Source of the DNA: Dehalococcoidia bacterium
GTDB lineage: Bacteria > Chloroflexota > Dehalococcoidia > Dehalococcoidales > BS750m-G39
Assembly: GCA_030616265.1 (NCBI GenBank)
Contig: JAUWXS010000034.1
Coordinates: forward strand, 1-6,639
Length of the DNA stretch: 6,639 nt
Direction of reading: 5' to 3'
Below the pieces are notes generated by a model that did no database searches, had not been told where the DNA came from, and worked only from the letters and a program-made list of their open reading frames with translations. Of this stretch, positions 6,136 through 6,639 are shown in pieces. Made by a program: the position numbers and the translations under genes. Position 1 is the stretch's first letter. Each line of letters opens with the position of its first letter.

Positions 6136-6156
6136 AAGAGGGGCTTCGCCCCTCTT
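6136..6156. other. Perfect 9-bp GC-rich hairpin in the nfeD-gatC divergent region
   Basis: The arms AAGAGGGGC and GCCCCTCTT flank a TTC loop. It is shaped like an intrinsic terminator, but no gene reads into it from either side: nfeD starts at 6097 pointing left and gatC at 6291 pointing right. It may insulate the two, bind a regulator or belong to the neighbouring repeat. Confidence 0.7.
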
Positions 6157-6162
6157 AAACTC

Positions 6163-6239
6163 CCGATAATTGGGGAGGAGTTTTAGAGGTGAAACCTTTG
6201 AGGGTGGGACGGGTGGGAAAAACAACCTGGGGGGTGGGG
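6163..6239 (+). repeat. G-rich intergenic repeat, copy B, with G-quadruplex motif
   Basis: This is the second copy of the repeat at 2234-2336, without the palindromic insertion. It contains GGGTGGGACGGGTGGG (6202-6217): four G3 tracts with loops of 1, 2 and 1 bases, a canonical stable G-quadruplex motif. A further GGGGGGTGGGG lies at 6229-6239. It sits about 12 to 50 bases upstream of the gatC -35 on the non-template strand. Confidence 0.6.
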
Positions 6240-6251
6240 AAGCTACCTCTG

Positions 6252-6281
6252 TTGCCTGCCCTTAAATTTGAGTGCTATAAT
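6252..6281 (+). promoter_or_regulatory. Promoter of gatCA placed for a leaderless start
   Basis: TTGCCT (6252-6257), an 18-base spacer and a perfect TATAAT (6276-6281) with an extended -10 TG at 6273-6274. The ATG at 6291 is 9 bases past the -10, predicting a leader of about three bases. No Shine-Dalgarno precedes the ATG. Confidence 0.7.
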
Positions 6282-6290
6282 GACCCCATT

Positions 6291-6578
6291 ATGAAACTAA
6301 GCCGTGAAGAAGTACTGCACATTGCCCGTCTTGCCCGGCTGGGCCTGACCGAGACCGAAGTCGACCGGTTCCGAGAGCAGTTATCCAACATCCTGGAGAA
6401 CTTTGAGGTATTACAGCAGGTGGACATCACCGACGTCCCGCCTACCGCCCAGTCCATCCCCCTACAGAATGTAACCAAGGACGACAAAGTGGCTGATTCC
6501 CTATCCCAGGAGCAGACGCTAGCCAACGCCCCCCGTAAAGAGGGGGAATACTTCAGGGTGAAGGCAGTGCTGGAATGA
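6291..6578 (+). CDS. gatC: GatC, Asp-tRNA(Asn)/Glu-tRNA(Gln) amidotransferase subunit C
   Basis: GatC is the small subunit that holds GatA and GatB together in the enzyme converting Glu-tRNA(Gln), and often Asp-tRNA(Asn), to the amidated forms. The 95 residues match the usual GatC length. The N-terminal helix KLSREEVLHIARLARLGL is the family signature; next come FREQLSNILENFEVLQQVD, the DVPPTAQ segment (about 48-54) and the C-terminal strand EGEYFRVKAVLE. An in-frame ATG at 6189 would add 34 residues encoded by the G-rich repeat and the promoter, so I reject it; the promoter ends 9 bases before 6291. The stop overlaps the gatA start by four bases (ATGA), the normal gatCA coupling. Confidence 0.96.
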   Translation: MKLSREEVLHIARLARLGLTETEVDRFREQLSNILENFEVLQQVDITDVPPTAQSIPLQNVTKDDKVADSLSQEQTLANAPRKEGEYFRVKAVLE

Positions 6579-6639
6579 TAGCGCAGCAGTTGACCATTCA
6601 TGAGGCGCACGAGTTACTCAAGGCCAGGAAGCTTTCCTC
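6575..6639 (+). CDS. gatA: GatA, amidotransferase subunit A (amidase), N-terminal fragment
   Basis: Only 21 codons lie in the window before the right edge. MIAQQLTIHEAHELLKARKLS matches the start of GatA, where LTIHE-x-H-x-L-L-K is characteristic. GatA is the glutaminase/amidase subunit that supplies ammonia to GatB. Its ATG overlaps the gatC stop (ATGA). The catalytic Ser-Ser-Lys region lies outside the window. The call rests on this short stretch plus its place directly after gatC. Confidence 0.9.
   Translation, partial: MIAQQLTIHEAHELLKARKLS

Noticed and set aside
6189..6290. N-terminal extension of gatC from an ATG at 6189
   Set aside because: It would translate the G-rich repeat and the TTGCCT/TATAAT promoter, and GatC proteins begin at the KLSREEV helix. 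The normal 95-residue form starts at 6291.
1..6639. A defence system, prophage, integron or CRISPR array
   Set aside because: No repeat-spacer structure, integrase, transposase, nuclease or phage protein is encoded; the recognisable genes are housekeeping or single-family proteins.

Overview
The window looks like ordinary chromosomal sequence from a moderately GC-rich bacterium. I see no mobile element, CRISPR array, tRNA or rRNA. The gene set (Bacillus-type iron-sulfur PurF, PurM, TlyA-type rRNA methyltransferase, DUF364-like protein, short NfeD-like protein, start of gatCA) together with frequent leaderless-looking starts suggests Chloroflexota, perhaps Dehalococcoidia. That assignment is an inference from general gene content, not a database match.

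Left half, minus strand, read from 3812 down to 1: tlyA, then an alpha/beta hydrolase joined to it by a TAATG stop/start overlap, then a gap of about 160 bases holding a G-rich repeat and a strong promoter, then purF, then purM, which runs off the left edge. PurF makes phosphoribosylamine from PRPP and glutamine; PurM closes the imidazole ring to give aminoimidazole ribotide. They are steps 1 and 5 of purine synthesis and are probably co-transcribed, although purM may also have its own promoter in the 77-base gap.

Right half: divergent from tlyA, a DUF364-like protein (3916-4632, +) is followed by an unrecognised four-segment membrane protein (4674-5582, +). A convergent gap of 113 bases separates this from a short NfeD-like membrane protein (5696-6097, -). 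A divergent region of 193 bases, with a hairpin and a second copy of the G-rich repeat, leads to gatC (6291-6578, +) and the first 21 codons of gatA. These encode parts of the glutamyl/aspartyl-tRNA amidotransferase.

The main observations beyond gene content are these. (1) At four genes (tlyA, the membrane protein, nfeD, gatC) a promoter-like -10 hexamer lies only 6 to 9 bases before the start codon, implying leaderless mRNAs and deciding starts at 4674 and 6291. (2) purM has a strong AGGAGG in front of an ATT codon at the normal PurM N terminus, with no ATG nearby. (3) Two diverged copies of a G-rich intergenic repeat are present; one holds a short-loop G-quadruplex motif upstream of gatC, the other carries a palindromic insertion in the equivalent loop. 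I found no clearly novel multi-gene system; the DUF364-like protein and the membrane protein are the least explained genes.
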